From: Burkholderiales bacterium
Lineage (GTDB): Bacteria; Pseudomonadota; Gammaproteobacteria; Burkholderiales; UBA11063
Direction: 5' to 3'
DNA length: 62,960 nucleotides
NCBI GenBank assembly: GCA_028693355.1
Contig: JAQUVM010000004.1
Location: 1 to 62,960 of the forward strand
Part shown: one piece after another, positions 28,922 to 40,032 of the stretch
How positions within the stretch are numbered: the first letter of the stretch is position 1
How the letters are laid out: every line of letters begins with the position of its first letter
Program-made: the position numbers and the translations under genes
The notes under the pieces: generated by a model
The model's input: the letters and a program-made list of their open reading frames with translations, nothing else
Databases searched by the model: none
Told to the model about the DNA's origin: nothing

Positions 28922-31723
28922 ATGGATTATAAAAATACAGTAAATCTGCAAGATACTACGTTTCCTATGCGTGGTGATTTAGCCAAACGTGAGCCGCAAA
29001 TGCTTGAAAAGTGGACAAAGCAAAAGCGTTATGAAAAAATCCGTGAAATTTGTGCGGGTCGTGACAAGTTTATTTTACATGATGGGCCTCCATATGCAAA
29101 TGGACAATTACATATAGGACATGCATCGAATAAAATTTTAAAAGATATTATTATTCGTAGTAAAACGCTAGCTGGTTTTGATGCTCCTTATGTACCAGGT
29201 TGGGATTGCCATGGCTTGCCGATTGAGTTAAATATTGAAAAACAATTTGGTAAAAATTTGGATCCTAGTAATTTTCGTAATAAATGTCGAGAATATGCAA
29301 ATGGTCAGATAGAACAACAAAAGAAAGATTTTATTCGCTTGGGCGTACTTGGTGATTGGAATAACCCATATAAAACTATGGAATTTAAAACTGAGGCTGG
29401 TATTGTACGTGCTTTAGGTGAAATTTATAAAAAAGATTATTTATTTAGTGGTGTGAAACCCGTCTATTGGTGCATAGATTGTGGGTCTGCATTAGCTGAT
29501 ACTGAGATTGAATATCATGATAAACAATCTCCTGCAATTGATGTTGCTTTTAAGGCTGTTGATAGTAATGCTCTTGCTAATAAATTTGGTGTAGAGTTGC
29601 CAGAAGATAAGTCTATCTATGCAATTATTTGGACTACGACTCCTTGGACACTACCTGCAAATCAGGCAATTTGTGCTGGTAATGAGATTGAATATGCTTT
29701 AGTCGCAACAGAATGTGATTATATTATTGTAGCTAAAAATTTAGTTGAAGATGTGTTAAAACGTTATTCATTTATTACTGAAGGTAAGGTTGCTGCTACG
29801 TTAAAAGGTTCTGATTTAGAGCTAGTTAAATTTGAGCATCCATTTTATAATCGTCAGGTTCCTATGATATTAGGTGATCATGCAACAGATGATGCTGGTA
29901 CTGGATTAATACATACAGCACCTGCTCATGGTATGGATGATTATTTGGTTGGCGTGAAATATGGACTAGATTTACATAATCCAGTTGGTAATGATGGCTG
30001 TTATATTTCAACTACCGAGTTTTTTGCTGGCATGAATGTATTTGCTGCAAATGCTAAGGTTATTGAAGTATTAAGTGATCGTCAACGATTGATGAATAAA
30101 GCAGATTTAACACACAGTTATCCTTGTTGCTGGCGTCATAAAAATAAGATTATTTTTCGTACTACAGGACAATGGTTTATTGGTATGGATAAGATTGTTG
30201 CTGATGGTAAAACATTACGTGAAAAAGCTTCTGTATCAGTTGATGAGACGTCTTTCTTTCCAGAGTGGGGACGTAATCGTCTAGAAGCTATGATTAAAAA
30301 TCGTCCAGACTGGTGTGTATCTCGTCAGCGTACCTGGGGTGTCCCAATGACATTCTTTGTTCATAAAGAAACAGGAGAATTACATCCAGATAGTTATGCT
30401 ATTTTGGAAACAGTTGCTAAAAAAATTGAATTAAAGGGTATCGATGCTTGGTTTGAATTAAAAGCTGAAGAATTATCTGAGTTTAATTTAACTGATTATG
30501 TAAAATTAAAAGACACTATTGATGTATGGTTTGACTCTGGGACTACACACTTAACAGTTGTTGGCACACGTCCAGAATTACAAAAAAATAATTTAGCTCC
30601 AAATGAGCCCGCGATTGATTTATATCTTGAAGGATCAGATCAACATCGTGGTTGGTTTCAAACATCATTATTAACCGGTGCAGCAATTAATGGTAATGCA
30701 CCATATAAACAAATATTAACACATGGATTCTTAGTTGATGGGCAAGGCTATAAGATGTCTAAATCTAAAGGAAATATTGTTTCAATTCCAGATGGTGTTA
30801 ATAAGTTTGGTGCTGATATTTTGCGTATGTGGGTAGCATCAACGGATTACTCTAGTGATATTGCATTCTCGGAAGAGATTATGAAACGCATGAGTGAGTC
30901 GTATCGTCGTGTGCGTAATACATTACGTTTTTTATTGGCAAATCTTAATGACTTTGATATTAATAAAGATGCGATAGCAATTGATGATATGATTGAAATT
31001 GATCGTTATGCAATTGCTTATGCAACTAAATTACAAAGTAAGATAGTAGATGAATTATATCCTATTTACCAATTCCATTTAATAGTTCAAGAGCTAGTCG
31101 GATACTGTTCTGAAGAACTTGGTGGCTTTTATTTGGATATGTTAAAAGATCGATTATATACTTCCAAAGCAGATGGTCACGCACGTCGTTCAGCACAAAC
31201 GGCTCTATATCATATTACAAAAGCTTTGCTTGGTATGTTATCACCTATTTTAGCATTCACTGCTGATGAGGCTTGGGAAGTATTAGTTGGCAATGAGAAT
31301 GATTCAACTCTATTCCATATTCAACATAAATTGCCTATGATTAATAAATCAGGTGAGTTATTAGACAAGTGGTTTAAATTACAAGATTTCCGCAGTATTG
31401 TTTTGAAAGAGCTAGAAGCAAAACGTGCAGAGGGTCTAATTGGAGCTTCTTTACAGGCTGAATTAAATATTTCTGCTGATGACGAATTATATCCACTTTT
31501 ATCGAGTATTGATAGTGATTTGAAATTTGCGTATATGGTTTCAAAAATTAATTTGACTAAAGCAAATAGTAACGCTGTTACAGTTAAAGTTAGTGAAGCT
31601 GTTAAGTGTGAACGTTGCTGGCATTATTCTAATGATGTGGGGAACGATGCAACTCATCCAACTATTTGTGGACGTTGTGTTGATAATGTTTCTGGTAATG
31701 GTGAAATTCGTAAATTTGCATAA
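28922..31723 (+). CDS. ileS: Isoleucyl-tRNA synthetase
   Basis: Class I synthetase charging tRNA-Ile with proofreading of Val. HIGH is present in ANGQLHIGH (around residue 64) and KMSKS in YKMSKSKGN (around residue 610). The CP1 editing domain lies between them, with the conserved [12 protein letters not shown]. The C-terminal zinc site is CERCW ... CGRCV. 933 aa with the long proteobacterial C-terminus. Starts 2 bp after ribF. Confidence 0.98.
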   Translation: MDYKNTVNLQDTTFPMRGDLAKREPQMLEKWTKQKRYEKIREICAGRDKFILHDGPPYANGQLHIGHASNKILKDIIIRSKTLAGFDAPYVPGWDCHGLPIELNIEKQFGKNLDPSNFRNKCREYANGQIEQQKKDFIRLGVLGDWNNPYKTMEFKTEAGIVRALGEIYKKDYLFSGVKPVYWCIDCGSALADTEIEYHDKQSPAIDVAFKAVDSNALANKFGVELPEDKSIYAIIWTTTPWTLPANQAICAGNEIEYALVATECDYIIVAKNLVEDVLKRYSFITEGKVAATLKGSDLELVKFEHPFYNRQVPMILGDHATDDAGTGLIHTAPAHGMDDYLVGVKYGLDLHNPVGNDGCYISTTEFFAGMNVFAANAKVIEVLSDRQRLMNKADLTHSYPCCWRHKNKIIFRTTGQWFIGMDKIVADGKTLREKASVSVDETSFFPEWGRNRLEAMIKNRPDWCVSRQRTWGVPMTFFVHKETGELHPDSYAILETVAKKIELKGIDAWFELKAEELSEFNLTDYVKLKDTIDVWFDSGTTHLTVVGTRPELQKNNLAPNEPAIDLYLEGSDQHRGWFQTSLLTGAAINGNAPYKQILTHGFLVDGQGYKMSKSKGNIVSIPDGVNKFGADILRMWVASTDYSSDIAFSEEIMKRMSESYRRVRNTLRFLLANLNDFDINKDAIAIDDMIEIDRYAIAYATKLQSKIVDELYPIYQFHLIVQELVGYCSEELGGFYLDMLKDRLYTSKADGHARRSAQTALYHITKALLGMLSPILAFTADEAWEVLVGNENDSTLFHIQHKLPMINKSGELLDKWFKLQDFRSIVLKELEAKRAEGLIGASLQAELNISADDELYPLLSSIDSDLKFAYMVSKINLTKANSNAVTVKVSEAVKCERCWHYSNDVGNDATHPTICGRCVDNVSGNGEIRKFA

Positions 31724-31795
31724 TTAATAAAGCGGCTATGTTGTAATAATAACTACACATAGCTACAATTAAGGTTTTTAAATGGATAGTATTTT

Positions 31796-32275
31796 ATGAA
31801 AACAATGAAGTGTCGTTTTGGCTTATTAGCCTTAGCTGTTATTATGATTTTAGTTGATCAATGGACTAAGTCAATAGTTCGTGCTAATTTTGCTGACTTT
31901 CAGGTAAAAGAATTTTTGCCATTTTGGAATTGGACTTTAGTTTATAACGAGGGTGCAGCATTTAGCTTTTTAGCAAATCAAGGCGGTTGGCAAAAAGTGT
32001 TTTTTGGAGCTATCGCTGTTGCTGTATCTCTAGGCATCATTTATTTTATTTTGAAGAAGACATATACTGCAGTTTCAGGATTTGCATTTAGTCTAATTTT
32101 GTCTGGTGCATTGGGTAATTTAATTGATAGATTACAGCATGGTAAAGTAACTGATTTTGTTGATTGGTATGTTGGATCTTACCATTGGCCAGCATTTAAT
32201 GTTGCCGATAGTTGCATTTGTGTAGGTGTAGCATTACTGGTTATTGAAAGTTTATTTTTTAGCAAAAAATCATGA
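31796..32275 (+). CDS. lspA: Lipoprotein signal peptidase
   Basis: Inner-membrane aspartyl protease that removes the signal peptide of diacylglyceryl-prolipoproteins, of which this window encodes at least five. 159 aa with four membrane helices. The catalytic Asp residues are in VTDFVDWYVG and FNVADSCI, and the conserved NEGAAFSF loop and GNLIDR are present. An alternative ATG three codons in is possible. The last 4 bases overlap ispH (ATGA). Confidence 0.96.
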   Translation: MKTMKCRFGLLALAVIMILVDQWTKSIVRANFADFQVKEFLPFWNWTLVYNEGAAFSFLANQGGWQKVFFGAIAVAVSLGIIYFILKKTYTAVSGFAFSLILSGALGNLIDRLQHGKVTDFVDWYVGSYHWPAFNVADSCICVGVALLVIESLFFSKKS

Positions 32276-33204
32276 AAAAAATAATATTAGCTAATCCTCG
32301 CGGTTTCTGCGCAGGTGTTGATCGAGCGATTAATATCGTAGAGAAGTCTTTAGAAAAATATGGTGCACCCGTATATGTTCGCCATGAGGTTGTGCATAAT
32401 AAATACGTAGTTGATGAATTGAAAGATCGTGGAGCTATTTTTATAGAAGAAATAAAAGATGTACCAGAAGGAGCAATTTTAGTTTATTCTGCACATGGTG
32501 TTCCTTTATCAGTTCGCAAAGAAGCAGAAGAAAAAAATTTGACTATGATTTTTGATGCTACATGTCCATTGGTAAGTAAAGTACATGTTGAATTAAAAAA
32601 TCTTCATCGTAATCAATATGAAATTATTATGATTGGTCATAAAGGGCATCCAGAGGTAGAAGGTACTATGGGGCAAGTTGATGGTGGAATTTATCTAATT
32701 GAGAATGAGAATGATGTTGATAGTTTGCCAATAGCAAGAGAAGCAGAAAAAGTTGCAGTTGTTACCCAAACTACATTGTCTGTAGATGAAACTAAATCAA
32801 TTATAGCAAAATTAAAAGATTCTTATCCTAATTTACGCTTACCTAAAAATGAAGATATTTGCTATGCTACACAAAATCGTCAAGATGCTGTTAAAGAAAT
32901 GGCAAAAGTTTGTGATTCAATAATTGTTATTGGCAGTAAAACAAGCTCTAATTCTAATCGTTTAAAAGAACTAGCAGAAAATTTAGGAGTTCGTTCATAT
33001 CTTATTGATTTTGATTATGAAATACAATGCGATTGGTTGGACGGAGTATCTATAGTTGGTTTGACTGCAGGAGCTTCGGCACCAGAGGTATTAGTTGAAG
33101 GTGTGATTAAAAAATTGCAATCGTATGGCTTTAGCTCAACTGAAACACTTAATGTAGTTGAAGAGCATATGGTTTTTGCGCTACCTAGTGGTTTAAGAAC
33201 GTAA
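32272..33204 (+). CDS. ispH: 4-hydroxy-3-methylbut-2-enyl diphosphate reductase
   Basis: [4Fe-4S] enzyme for the last step of the MEP isoprenoid pathway, giving IPP and DMAPP. 310 aa. The three cluster cysteines are in PRGFCAGV, DATCPLV and DICYATQNRQ; YVRHEVVHNK carries the substrate His. It is the final gene of the ribF-ileS-lspA-ispH run. A 54-bp gap without a clear terminator leads to the polysaccharide genes, so read-through into them is possible. Confidence 0.97.
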   Translation: MKKIILANPRGFCAGVDRAINIVEKSLEKYGAPVYVRHEVVHNKYVVDELKDRGAIFIEEIKDVPEGAILVYSAHGVPLSVRKEAEEKNLTMIFDATCPLVSKVHVELKNLHRNQYEIIMIGHKGHPEVEGTMGQVDGGIYLIENENDVDSLPIAREAEKVAVVTQTTLSVDETKSIIAKLKDSYPNLRLPKNEDICYATQNRQDAVKEMAKVCDSIIVIGSKTSSNSNRLKELAENLGVRSYLIDFDYEIQCDWLDGVSIVGLTAGASAPEVLVEGVIKKLQSYGFSSTETLNVVEEHMVFALPSGLRT

Positions 33205-33258
33205 TATTTTAATAATTGCTAATACACACAAATTTTAAAAACCTCTAGGTGGGTATTT

Positions 33259-34785
33259 ATGTCTAATCAGGTGGAAAATAGGTTTATTAAGACATCGTCA
33301 GTTTCTATTCTATCGACTGTTCTAAATATTCTTTTACAAATAACTACAGTTCCAATTTGCTTACATTATTGGGGCAATACCATGTATGGTACATGGTTGT
33401 CTGTATCGGCAGCTTTTACTTTACTTAGGGCTATTGATGGTGGGTACAATACTTATATTGGTAATAAATTAAATATTTTATATCATCAAGATAAGCTGAA
33501 AATGCACAAAATAATGGCATCTTCTGTATATGGCATAGCATTGCTTGGGTTTATTCAAGTTATTCTTGTCGCATTACTATATTATATAGTTAATTATAAT
33601 TTATTTCCAAGCATAAGCTTTAATTTATCTGATAAAAATTCAATAATTGGATTATTTATCATCTGCTTATTTTGGGCTGTATTTTGTTCTTATATTGGTA
33701 TATTACATCGGATGCTAATAACCGTTGGTATGTTATACCAATTGTTATGGTGGATGTTAGTTTTGCAAGTTATGCAAAATATTGCGATATTAGCTTCAGC
33801 ATATTATAATTTTAATATTATTCATACTGCAATAATGTTTGCTAGTTCGCAAGCGTTTATTTATATATTTTCAGCTATTTATATAAAGATTAAATTAAAA
33901 GAAATGAGTCCTTGGTTATCTGGCGCAACTGTGAAAGTTGGAGTAAAAGATATATTTAATTCAATGCCAATGACCGTTAATGGAGTAATTCAGCAAGGTG
34001 GCACCAGTTGGCTTGTTATATTAGTTTCCTTAGTGATTAATGTCGCTGCTATTCCAGCTTATACAACTATGCGAACTATGAATAATTTATGGATTACTGC
34101 GGTTAATGTATTAACAGCACCTCTTTTGCCTGATGTTGTTAGATTTTATGCAACTAAAGAAATGGACAAATTTCGAAAAGTTCATCAATTGCATATTATA
34201 TTAATGAGTATCTTAGTTAACTTGTCAATTTTAATTTTATACCCATTTATTAGTAGTTTATATAATATTTGGACTAAACATAGTCTAGTTTTAGATCTAG
34301 AGTTACTGGTATTATTATTTGTTTCAACTATGTTTTATGCCTATAATTCATTATTTAATGTCTTTTTGAATGGAATTAATCATTCTCGATATTTAATTAT
34401 TTCAGGCCTAATTAGAGGTGTTTTGGTTATCATTCTTAGTTATGTGTTATTAAAAATGTATGGTCTTGATGGTGTGGGCTATGCAATACTTATTTCTGAA
34501 ATTTTGATGCTAGTTGTTAATACAAATTACTTTATTCCTAAAGTTATGGCAGCATATGAGATCAAGTGTAATTTATTTTTCTGGTATAATTATTTGAGTT
34601 TATTGCCTGGGATATTATTTCTTATTTTGGATGTATATTTACACTCAGATAACTTTTTAGGTAATGATATTTGGTTTTATTGTGTTGCATTAATTAGTAC
34701 ACTATTGGGTATTTACTTTTCTTGGGTAAATTTAGATATTGATGTAAAGAAGCGTGTATTTGTTATGTTTAGATTAGCTAGGTAG
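33259..34785 (+). CDS. wzx: Polysaccharide flippase (Wzx-like, MATE/MOP superfamily)
   Basis: Polytopic membrane protein, 508 aa, with about twelve to fourteen hydrophobic segments in the pattern of the MOP-superfamily exporters. The N-terminal ISLITSS-like pattern (RFIKTSSVSILSTVLNILLQI) and PICLHYWGNTMYGTW in the first loop are typical of PST/Wzx proteins. It should flip the undecaprenyl-linked repeat unit to the periplasm for the Wzy-like polymerase encoded two genes on. First gene of the surface-polysaccharide locus. Substrate is not predictable from sequence. Confidence 0.8.
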   Translation: MSNQVENRFIKTSSVSILSTVLNILLQITTVPICLHYWGNTMYGTWLSVSAAFTLLRAIDGGYNTYIGNKLNILYHQDKLKMHKIMASSVYGIALLGFIQVILVALLYYIVNYNLFPSISFNLSDKNSIIGLFIICLFWAVFCSYIGILHRMLITVGMLYQLLWWMLVLQVMQNIAILASAYYNFNIIHTAIMFASSQAFIYIFSAIYIKIKLKEMSPWLSGATVKVGVKDIFNSMPMTVNGVIQQGGTSWLVILVSLVINVAAIPAYTTMRTMNNLWITAVNVLTAPLLPDVVRFYATKEMDKFRKVHQLHIILMSILVNLSILILYPFISSLYNIWTKHSLVLDLELLVLLFVSTMFYAYNSLFNVFLNGINHSRYLIISGLIRGVLVIILSYVLLKMYGLDGVGYAILISEILMLVVNTNYFIPKVMAAYEIKCNLFFWYNYLSLLPGILFLILDVYLHSDNFLGNDIWFYCVALISTLLGIYFSWVNLDIDVKKRVFVMFRLAR

Positions 34786-34802
34786 CATATTTAGGAGTTT
34801 TG

Positions 34803-35849
34803 GTGAAAGAGATATTAGTTATAGGAACATTTGAAACCGAAGACTTTGGTTTGCATATTGCGGAGACTTTACAGGCTATGCAATATAAAGTAATTAAACA
34901 TTCTACAGAATATTTACCATTATATAGTGGTAATAAATTAGTGAATATTTTTAATAAAGGTATTCGCACGATTAGTGGATTTGCCAATCAAGTGTCATTT
35001 TATAGGCAAAAGAGAACAAAAAAACTAATAAATGTAGTTTCACAACATAACTTAACTTATATTATTTGTGCTCATGATTTGTTGATGCCTGATGAAGTTA
35101 GACAAATAAAAGAAATTACTAATGCCAAAATATGTTTATGGTTTCCTGATACGTTGGCAAATTTTAATAAAGCATTTTTTATGAATTGTGATTATGATGC
35201 GATCTTTTTTAAAGATCCTTTTATAATTCAAGCAATGTTTGGTGTTTTAAATACCCCCCTTTATTATATGCCAGAATGTTTTAATCCAGCTAGGCATAAA
35301 TTAAGTGGTAATTCTAGCATAGATGCAAAATATAACTGTGATATCACTACCGCTGGAAATGCACATTCATGGCGCGTTGCATATTATAATCATTTAGTTG
35401 ACTATGATGTAAAAATTTGGGGACCACAGCCTCCTTTATGGATGCCTAAAAAAAAATTATTTGGCAAGTTTCAATGCAAGTTAGTTCATAATGAAGAAAA
35501 AGCTAAAGCATTCTTAGGTGCAAAAATTGTTTTGAATAATTTGTATTTTGGTGAAGTGATAGGTGTTAATGTTCGAACTTTTGAAGCTGCTGGAATAGGT
35601 GCTTTTCAAATGGTAGATTGGAGAAGTGGCTTAGCTCAATTATTTAAAGATGGCGAAGAAATTGTTAGTTATAAGAGTTTATCTGAGATGCATCAAAAAA
35701 TTAAATATTACCTAGAACATCCAGAGTTACGTGAAAAAATTGCTACAGCTGGAAAAGCTAGAGCTTATCTTGAACATACTTATGAACATAGGCTAAATTT
35801 AATTATAAAAACTTTAGATGGTAGTGCTAGTGGTTTTCCAATTGTATAA
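34803..35849 (+). CDS. CgeB-like glycosyltransferase
   Basis: GT-B fold protein resembling the CgeB / Glyco_trans_1_2 family. The N-terminal half has a nucleotide-binding-like start (EILVIGTFETEDFG). The C-terminal half has LNNLYFGEVIGVNVRTFEAAGIG and then KIKYYLEHPELREKIATAGKARAYLEHTYEHR, the family's hallmark end. The track starts at TTG 34800, too close to the AGGAG site. GTG at 34803, five bases after it, is preferred, giving 348 aa. The donor sugar is unknown; it is probably one of the transferases assembling the repeat unit. Confidence 0.75.
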   Translation: MKEILVIGTFETEDFGLHIAETLQAMQYKVIKHSTEYLPLYSGNKLVNIFNKGIRTISGFANQVSFYRQKRTKKLINVVSQHNLTYIICAHDLLMPDEVRQIKEITNAKICLWFPDTLANFNKAFFMNCDYDAIFFKDPFIIQAMFGVLNTPLYYMPECFNPARHKLSGNSSIDAKYNCDITTAGNAHSWRVAYYNHLVDYDVKIWGPQPPLWMPKKKLFGKFQCKLVHNEEKAKAFLGAKIVLNNLYFGEVIGVNVRTFEAAGIGAFQMVDWRSGLAQLFKDGEEIVSYKSLSEMHQKIKYYLEHPELREKIATAGKARAYLEHTYEHRLNLIIKTLDGSASGFPIV

Positions 35850-35851
35850 AA

Positions 35852-37366
35852 ATGGTAAGCCTTAGAATTTCCCCAGCAGCATTCTTTTTAGTAGTATTTA
35901 CATTATCATTAGGTGGGTACTATTTGAGTATTGCTGGTATTTTATCTAACGAAGCAACTTTAATTTTATTAACTTCTATTTTATTAGTTTATCTTTTTGC
36001 TGAGTCTGTTAGATTATATTTATATGATTCTAGAAGGTTTCTAATTAACCCAGTTTTTCAATGTTCTTTGATGACACTTGGTTTATACTATGGAATAAAC
36101 AATATTCTTTATTTTTTACCTGTAGCTACTGTGGGAGCAGTTGGTATTGATCCAATCATTACTACTAGTATGGTTAAGTTAGAGTTATTAACCATCATCG
36201 CAGCTGGTGGAATGTGGATTGGTTATTGGTCAGAGTTTTCATTAAATGTAGTTGATAGTTCAATATGTAATAACTTGCGGCAACGATATTTTGTACATGA
36301 TGCTAAATTAAAATTAAATGTTTTTATTATCATTATGCTAGTAAGCGTTCTTAGTCGGCTATTACAATTAGAAATGGGTATTTATGGCTATGCTGCTGGA
36401 TATAAAGCAATTATGAAGGCTGCTGTTTATACTCAATATTTTAATTTATTGGCATCTCTGGGTAAATTATCAGTAATTATTATTGCATTAGAATATTATC
36501 GAGATAGTTATCCAAATAAGATGGTAAAATTTTTATTTTATTTTACCATTATTATGGAAGTATATTTAGGTGGATTTGTTACTGGTTTTAAATCAGCCGT
36601 AATGATGCCATTTATCCTGGTTTTACTATGTCAATATGCACGAACCGGTAAAATGAGCTTGGTTTGGTTGGTTTGCATTGTTGTATCTATTAGCGCTGCA
36701 TATCCATTAGTAGAAAGATTTAGAGCTATTCGTGATTCTGCAAATGATGCATTTCCTAGTACATCTTTAGTTCAAATCTCTAGAATAATGTTTTTCCCAA
36801 CACAAAATGAGATAAATAGCGCATCATATAGTCCTGATGATCATTCAGCCCCAACATATTTAAAAATAATGTCAAGAACTAGCATGCTACAAATTGGTGG
36901 TTATGGAATTGATTATTATGATAAACGAGATGGTGATATGCCTGATAGTTCACCTGATGTTATTAGTGATATTATTTTATCTCCATTATATGCATGGATA
37001 CCACGATTTATTTGGGCAGGTAAAACAGTTCAGAATTTAGGTATTTGGTATACACAGGTTATTATGAAAATGCCATACTCTTTTTCATCCACCGCAATGG
37101 GGACATTAACATATTTATATATTGGCGGTACTTATTGGCTTACTTTTGTTGGATTTTTATTTTTAGGGGTTTTGCAAAGAGTTGTACGTGAAATTTTTCA
37201 ACCATGGCTCACATGTTCAGGTTCTTTGTTAACTCTTGTTTTAGTTGGAATGATCTCATCTATTGCTGAAATTAATTTAGATGCAATTATTGTTTTGCTA
37301 GTTAGGGTAGTTCCTATGGTAATTATTATCCAAAAATTGATTTATAATCATAAAGAAATAAGATAG
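35852..37366 (+). CDS. wzy: Oligosaccharide repeat-unit polymerase (Wzy-like)
   Basis: Polytopic membrane protein, 504 aa, with about twelve hydrophobic segments and one large hydrophilic loop in the second half (FRAIRDSANDAFPSTS to PRFIWAGKTVQ), the topology of O-antigen/EPS polymerases. Wzy proteins are too diverse for motif proof; the call rests on topology, the Arg-rich loop and position between transferase genes in a locus that has Wzx, Wza and Wzc homologues. It starts 2 bp after the upstream gene. Confidence 0.65.
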   Translation: MVSLRISPAAFFLVVFTLSLGGYYLSIAGILSNEATLILLTSILLVYLFAESVRLYLYDSRRFLINPVFQCSLMTLGLYYGINNILYFLPVATVGAVGIDPIITTSMVKLELLTIIAAGGMWIGYWSEFSLNVVDSSICNNLRQRYFVHDAKLKLNVFIIIMLVSVLSRLLQLEMGIYGYAAGYKAIMKAAVYTQYFNLLASLGKLSVIIIALEYYRDSYPNKMVKFLFYFTIIMEVYLGGFVTGFKSAVMMPFILVLLCQYARTGKMSLVWLVCIVVSISAAYPLVERFRAIRDSANDAFPSTSLVQISRIMFFPTQNEINSASYSPDDHSAPTYLKIMSRTSMLQIGGYGIDYYDKRDGDMPDSSPDVISDIILSPLYAWIPRFIWAGKTVQNLGIWYTQVIMKMPYSFSSTAMGTLTYLYIGGTYWLTFVGFLFLGVLQRVVREIFQPWLTCSGSLLTLVLVGMISSIAEINLDAIIVLLVRVVPMVIIIQKLIYNHKEIR

Positions 37367-37385
37367 TTTGTTTAAGAGATAAAAT

Positions 37386-38531
37386 ATGAATATATATGCG
37401 ACGATTCATTCTATTGGAGATGAAGCTAAGGGAACATCTTATTTAGTTCGTAGAATGTATGAAGAAATTAGTTTATTCAATAATGTAAAATTGGTTGATT
37501 CTGATTTTAAAGAAAATCTTCATCTGCCAAGTTTTTCTGTTAGTTGTAAACCAAGTTTTGGTCCAGCAAAATTGGGGCGTTCTCGAGAAATGTATAATTT
37601 TTTAGATGAGCATGCCAAAGCCGGAAAAATTGATTTAATTCATAATCATGGTTTATGGATGATGCCAAATGTTTATGCTGGGAAAATTGCAAAAAAATAT
37701 GGTTTACCTCTTATTACATCTCCTCATGGAACTTTTGCAAAAGAAGCTTGGGAGAGTGGATCAAAGATTAAAAAAATATTTTGGCCATTATTACAAAAAC
37801 CAGCTTTAGAGCCTACAAGTTGTTTTCATGCAACTTCATTGCTTGAATATGAGGATATTCGTAGAATGGGCTATAAACAAGCAATTGCAATTATTCCAAG
37901 TGGTATGGATATTCCAACTATAGAATCAATTGTTAGTAATACAAATAACATGAAAACTTTGTTATTTTTAGGTAGGATACATCCAATTAAAGGTTTGGAT
38001 CTGTTGCTAAAGGCATGGCATAATGTTCAAAATAAATTTGTGGATTGGCAACTTAAAATCGTTGGACCTGATAACTATGGTTATTTAGATGAATTAAAAA
38101 AGATGGCATCAGAATTAAACTTAAAAAGAGTAATTTTTCAAGATGCGGTGTATGGTGATGAAAAGATCCTTGAGTATGTGACGTCAAATATTTATGTATT
38201 GTCCAGCTACAGTGAGAATTTTGCAATTTCGGTAGCCGAAGCTCTTGCTTTAGGTATTCCTTGTATTGTAACTCGTGGTGCACCTTGGGAAGAACTAAAT
38301 AGTTATAATGCTGGAGCTTGGGTAGACACTAATGTTGAATCCTTGACAAATGGTATGGACATAATGATGTCAAAGAGTTCTGAGGAATTAAGATTATTGG
38401 GTCAAAATGGTGTAAAACTTATTGAACAAAATTACTCGTGGAAAGTTGTTCGCGATAAGATGAATCAAATGTATGATTGGGTGGTTAATCCTCAAATAGA
38501 GAATAAACCAGATTTTATTGTTTTAGATTAG
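37386..38531 (+). CDS. Glycosyltransferase family 4
   Basis: Retaining GT-B enzyme. The N-terminal acceptor domain has LIHNHGLWMMPN and LITSPHGTFAKEAW. The donor domain has LFLGRIHPIKGLDLLLKAW and the E-x7-E type region SSYSENFAISVAEALALGIPCIV. 381 aa. It presumably adds a sugar to the undecaprenyl-linked repeat; specificity is not readable. Confidence 0.88.
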   Translation: MNIYATIHSIGDEAKGTSYLVRRMYEEISLFNNVKLVDSDFKENLHLPSFSVSCKPSFGPAKLGRSREMYNFLDEHAKAGKIDLIHNHGLWMMPNVYAGKIAKKYGLPLITSPHGTFAKEAWESGSKIKKIFWPLLQKPALEPTSCFHATSLLEYEDIRRMGYKQAIAIIPSGMDIPTIESIVSNTNNMKTLLFLGRIHPIKGLDLLLKAWHNVQNKFVDWQLKIVGPDNYGYLDELKKMASELNLKRVIFQDAVYGDEKILEYVTSNIYVLSSYSENFAISVAEALALGIPCIVTRGAPWEELNSYNAGAWVDTNVESLTNGMDIMMSKSSEELRLLGQNGVKLIEQNYSWKVVRDKMNQMYDWVVNPQIENKPDFIVLD

Positions 38532-38551
38532 AATTATATAGTAGGATAATA

Positions 38552-40027
38552 ATGTTATTTAATAGTTGGGAATTTATTTTTTTATTTATGCCAATAGCTT
38601 TTGCAGGCTATTTTGCGCTGAATAAAATGAATCAAAGAACGTTAGCTATATGGTTTTTGGTTTTAGCATCATTGTTTTTTTATAGTTACTGGAATATTCG
38701 TTATCTTCCACTGATTTTGTTATCTATAATTGTAAATTATACTTTTGGGTTTTTATTAATTACAAATCAAATTAATATTTGCCGTAGATTAACTAAATAT
38801 AAGCTATTAGTTTCTGGCGTAGTATTTAATATATTATTATTATCATACTATAAATATGTAGATTTCTTTTTGGATAATGTTAATTTAGTATTTAAAACAC
38901 ATTATCCTATGTTGGATATAATATTACCTCTTGGAATAAGTTTTTTTACTTTTACACAAATAGCCTATTTAGTGGATTGTTATTATGGGAAAGTGAAAGA
39001 AACTAAGTTAAGTAATTATTTTTTATTTGTTACTTTTTTCCCACATTTATTGGCTGGTCCTATTTTGCATCATACTGATATGATGCCTCAGTTTTCTGAT
39101 ACTAAAAATAAGAAAGTTAATATAAATAATGTATCAATTGGATTATTTTTATTTATAATTGGTCTATTTAAAAAAATTGTTCTTGCCGATACTTTTGCTA
39201 TATGGGCTAATAATGGGTTTAATCATCCTATTGGTTTATCGTTTTTAGAAGCATGGTCAACTTCCTTATCTTATTCATTTCAATTATATTTTGATTTTAG
39301 CGGTTATACTGATATGGCAATAGCAACTGCGATAATGTTTAATATCAGGTTGCCAATAAATTTTAATTCTCCGTATAAAGCAACTAATATTCAAGATTTC
39401 TGGCGTAGATGGCATATTACATTGAGCATGTTTTTACGAGATTATTTATATATACCATTAGGTGGAAATAGATGTGGAGATTTTAGAACATACTTTAATT
39501 TATTTTTAACTTTTTTATTGGGTGGGCTTTGGCACGGCGCTGGTTGGACATTTGTTTTTTGGGGGGCTTTACATGGGCTGGCCTTGGCCATTCATCGATT
39601 ATGGTCAAAGCTCGGATTTAAATTAAATAAAGTAATAGGATGGTTTATTACTTTTAATTTTGTAAATGTTGCATGGGTGTTTTTTAGAGCTCATTCTTGG
39701 GGCGATGCTGTACACATAGTTACAGGTATGTGTGGGTTTAATGGTATTGCGTTGCAAACTCAGTTGTCTAACTTATTACCTAGTTTTATTCGTTCTCATA
39801 TATCTAGTAGTGGTACTTTGAAATACCTAGGGGATGGAACAGTTTTGGGAACTGTAGAAATGGCATTAATTATGTTTGTATCATTTTATATGGTATTATT
39901 TACAAAAAATTCAAATAATATGAGTATTCGCAAAATGGCGATTATTAATATCTTTATTTTTTATTTCGTAATTCAAAGTTTATTTTTTGGCCAAAATAAT
40001 TCTGAGTTTTTATACTTCAGGTTTTAA
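38552..40027 (+). CDS. MBOAT-family O-acyltransferase (AlgI-like)
   Basis: Membrane-bound acyltransferase of 491 aa with about ten to twelve membrane segments. The signature RRWHITLSMFLRDYLYIPLGG and the catalytic His in GGLWHGAGWTFVFWG are those of AlgI/DltB/PatA. These proteins pass an acyl group from a cytoplasmic donor across the membrane to a periplasmic partner. The next gene encodes a likely SGNH partner, so together they probably O-acetylate the surface polymer. Confidence 0.9.
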   Translation: MLFNSWEFIFLFMPIAFAGYFALNKMNQRTLAIWFLVLASLFFYSYWNIRYLPLILLSIIVNYTFGFLLITNQINICRRLTKYKLLVSGVVFNILLLSYYKYVDFFLDNVNLVFKTHYPMLDIILPLGISFFTFTQIAYLVDCYYGKVKETKLSNYFLFVTFFPHLLAGPILHHTDMMPQFSDTKNKKVNINNVSIGLFLFIIGLFKKIVLADTFAIWANNGFNHPIGLSFLEAWSTSLSYSFQLYFDFSGYTDMAIATAIMFNIRLPINFNSPYKATNIQDFWRRWHITLSMFLRDYLYIPLGGNRCGDFRTYFNLFLTFLLGGLWHGAGWTFVFWGALHGLALAIHRLWSKLGFKLNKVIGWFITFNFVNVAWVFFRAHSWGDAVHIVTGMCGFNGIALQTQLSNLLPSFIRSHISSSGTLKYLGDGTVLGTVEMALIMFVSFYMVLFTKNSNNMSIRKMAIINIFIFYFVIQSLFFGQNNSEFLYFRF

Positions 40028-40032
40028 TAATT